The notes beneath the pieces were generated by a model. The model was not told the origin of the DNA, did no database searches, and was given only the letters and a program-made list of their open reading frames with translations. This document shows, piece by piece, positions 62,201-64,000 of a stretch of DNA of 64,000 nt (position 1 is its first letter; each line of letters begins with the position of its first letter). Both the position numbers and the translations under genes were made by a program. Origin of the DNA: Pichia kudriavzevii (lineage: Eukaryota; Ascomycota; Pichiomycetes; Pichiales; Pichiaceae); NCBI RefSeq assembly GCF_003054445.1, contig NC_042508.1, positions 1,736,001 to 1,800,000 on the forward strand. The letters are read 5' to 3'.

Positions 62201-64000
62201 TGAAGGGTTTCGAATTAAAAAGAAGAGGTGAGTTGCAACTAATTAAAAATTTCCAATCTGATATTTTTAAGTTGTTTCTAGAGGGCGACACCTTAGAAGG
62301 GTGTTATCAGTCAGTTGCCAATGTTGCAAATAGATGGTTAGATGTTTTGGACACTAAAGGGAGGATGTTGGAAGATGAAGATCTAATTGAACTAATTTGT
62401 GAAAATAGAAGCATGTCCAAGAAATTGGAGGAATATGGCAGCCAGAAATCCACATCTATCACGACAGCTAGAAGATTAGGTGAGTTTTTGGGTGAGGAAA
62501 TGGTCAAAGACGCAGGATTGGCGTGTAAATATGTCATTGTTTCCAAGCCATTGGGCAGCCCCATCACAGAGCGTGCAATTCCCACTACGATCTTTTCATC
62601 TGAAATTGAAGTTAAAAGCAAATACTTAAGGAGGTGGCTTCGTGATCCTTCATTGACCGATTTTGATCCAAGGTCAATGATTGATTGGGATTATTATAGG
62701 GAACGTTTAGCTTCTGTTGTTCAGAAGATTATTACCATTCCTGCTGCTTTGCAAGGTGTGCGGAATCCGTGTCCTAGAGTTGAGCATCCTGACTGGTTGA
62801 GAAGGAGAATCGCTATTTCTGATGATAAGATGAAACAGAGTTCGTTGGGTTCCTTTTTCAAAGCAATACCTAAGGGAACAAAGGCACCTGTTCCTGTATC
62901 ATCGGCTGATATCGAAGATTTTGGAACCACTCCTATAGGAAATGGTAAAAAGATAGCAAAGGTTACATCTAAAAAAAGAAGGAATACTGACGAAGTTATT
63001 CTAGAGGAAGAAGAACACGCAATCTATAATGGCAAAATGCCAGATCCATTAGTTGATTACATTGCTTTCTTAAAATACCAGAAGATCAAATGGAAAATAA
63101 AAGCAAAAGAAAGGGAAAGAAGAGAAAGAATTTTTGGTAGAGGAAGTTTATCCACCAGTTCGTCCATAACTGTAAATGGCATCATGAAAAACCAAGCAGA
63201 AAATTACCTCAAGTCAGTCTGGCAGATCGTTGAATACAAGAAGGATCCTCTTCGTCCTGATAAATTAAAGGCATTTGTTCTCATCAATGGTAAGCTGCAA
63301 ACCGTTCAAATTCAGATTCCCATAAAAATATATTTGAACTTCAAAAACAATGAAGATTTTCCTAAGGATCAGATTGACTTTTGTGAAGCTACCAAAACAA
63401 ATGCCGTCTTGCCAACCGGTACAGATGATGGAAAACCAATATATAAATTAGTGATGCCGTATAATGTCTATGAAAGTGAGAAGGAGAGAACAAATAGTAT
63501 ACTGAACTCAACAAATGTTGAAGGGATTTACGAGTCGCAAATAGATATCTCAGAACGTGCGATCATGGAATTAGGCTCTTGTATCAAGTTTGATGATAAC
63601 AAAGTTCACAACCTGATGAAATCTTTTGAAAGAGGGTTTGACCAGAGTGATCTTAGAATGCTACCACCGGATGGTTACTTGTCTAGGTTTTCCATGGGTG
63701 TACTTTATCTACTACACGTTGTATCGAATTCATATGAAATATTCACTCTTTTCAACACCAATGACAGCTCTGCATTTGTTTTCATTCTTAAACCCTCTAT
63801 CAACGCCCAACAATTACCTGATAGTTTTGAAAGTGTGTACAAAAACATTTTTGAAGAAAAGAAACAAGTCATTGACAAACTCTATGGTATCATTGATTAT
63901 AAATCCGAGATTAAGTTCGAAGTTCAGTATTTCTCGGATGTAAGTAAAATCTACAAGAAGATGACCTCCAAACTTACGAATATTGTTGCTAATTCAGCAT
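59206..64000 (+). CDS. POL2: DNA polymerase epsilon catalytic subunit (partial, C-terminus cut by window edge)
   Basis: The frame opens at ATG 59206 ([20 protein letters not shown]) and stays open to the end of the window, about 1,598 codons of an expected ~2,200. It begins with a basic disordered N-terminus, then the family B exonuclease (FDIETTK with Asp310/Glu312). The polymerase motifs follow: motif A [13 protein letters not shown] with Asp660, motif B [22 protein letters not shown], and motif C [9 protein letters not shown] with Asp893 and Asp895. S. cerevisiae uses Asp640, 875 and 877; the +18 to +20 offset reflects a longer N-terminus. Pol2 is the leading-strand polymerase. The inactive second half and zinc fingers are mostly beyond the edge. 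Confidence 0.97.
   Translation, partial: [1598 protein letters not shown]

Overview
This window is nuclear DNA from a budding yeast (Saccharomycotina). It is gene-dense and holds 29 protein genes, two of which run off the window edges. Introns are few, short and 5'-located, with near-invariant signals (GTATGT or GTAAGT donor, TACTAAC branch site, AG acceptor). Nearly every protein can be matched to a Saccharomyces cerevisiae family. The eEF2 and RPL20 introns, the unduplicated RP gene and protein divergence fit a non-WGD yeast, most likely Pichiaceae (Pichia/Issatchenkia type). That placement is inference. CTG codons at hydrophobic positions (MPP10, ERG25) fit ordinary leucine decoding.

Layout. 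1-10 kb: SSK1 (cut by the left edge), an unrecognised basic protein, a PUS9-like pseudouridine synthase, ALG5 (with a hidden first exon), CET1 and a HAL5/NPR1-type kinase. 10-20.7 kb: a 1.4 kb intergenic region, EMC1, AVT1, PSG1, YNG2 and MPP10. 20.7-31 kb: an aldehyde dehydrogenase with a possible cleavable mitochondrial leader, a 2.4 kb gene-free stretch, an RGA-type LIM-RhoGAP, SDH6 (two exons) and RPL20 (start codon split by an intron). 31-43.5 kb: ERG25, TUL1, a HAD phosphatase broken by an in-frame TAA at its catalytic lysine, PRS3, an unrecognised TPR-like protein, VCX1 and a PCL-type G1 cyclin. 43.7-64 kb: CDC48, HNT1 (two exons), SFT2, RTG3, a 2.35 kb gene-free stretch, NTO1, eEF2 (start exon of only 4 nt), YIF1 and the N-terminal ~1,598 codons of POL2.

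The genes are ordinary housekeeping loci, not a single pathway. Themes recur: secretory pathway and ER/Golgi quality control (ALG5, EMC1, PSG1, TUL1, SFT2, YIF1, CDC48), chromatin readers (YNG2, NTO1), translation (eEF2, RPL20, MPP10) and G1/S (PCL cyclin, POL2). TUL1 next to the HAD phosphatase is the same neighbour pair as YKL034W/YKL033W-A in S. cerevisiae.

I found no rRNA, tRNA, CRISPR array or intact transposon. I also found no convincing undescribed multi-gene system. The observations most worth following are the HAD stop codon, five genes whose true N-terminus depends on a spliced intron, promoter motif clusters (PCL, ERG25, CDC48/HNT1), the ALDH alternative start, and possible decayed coding remnants near 10.9-11.1 kb and 51.4-51.6 kb.
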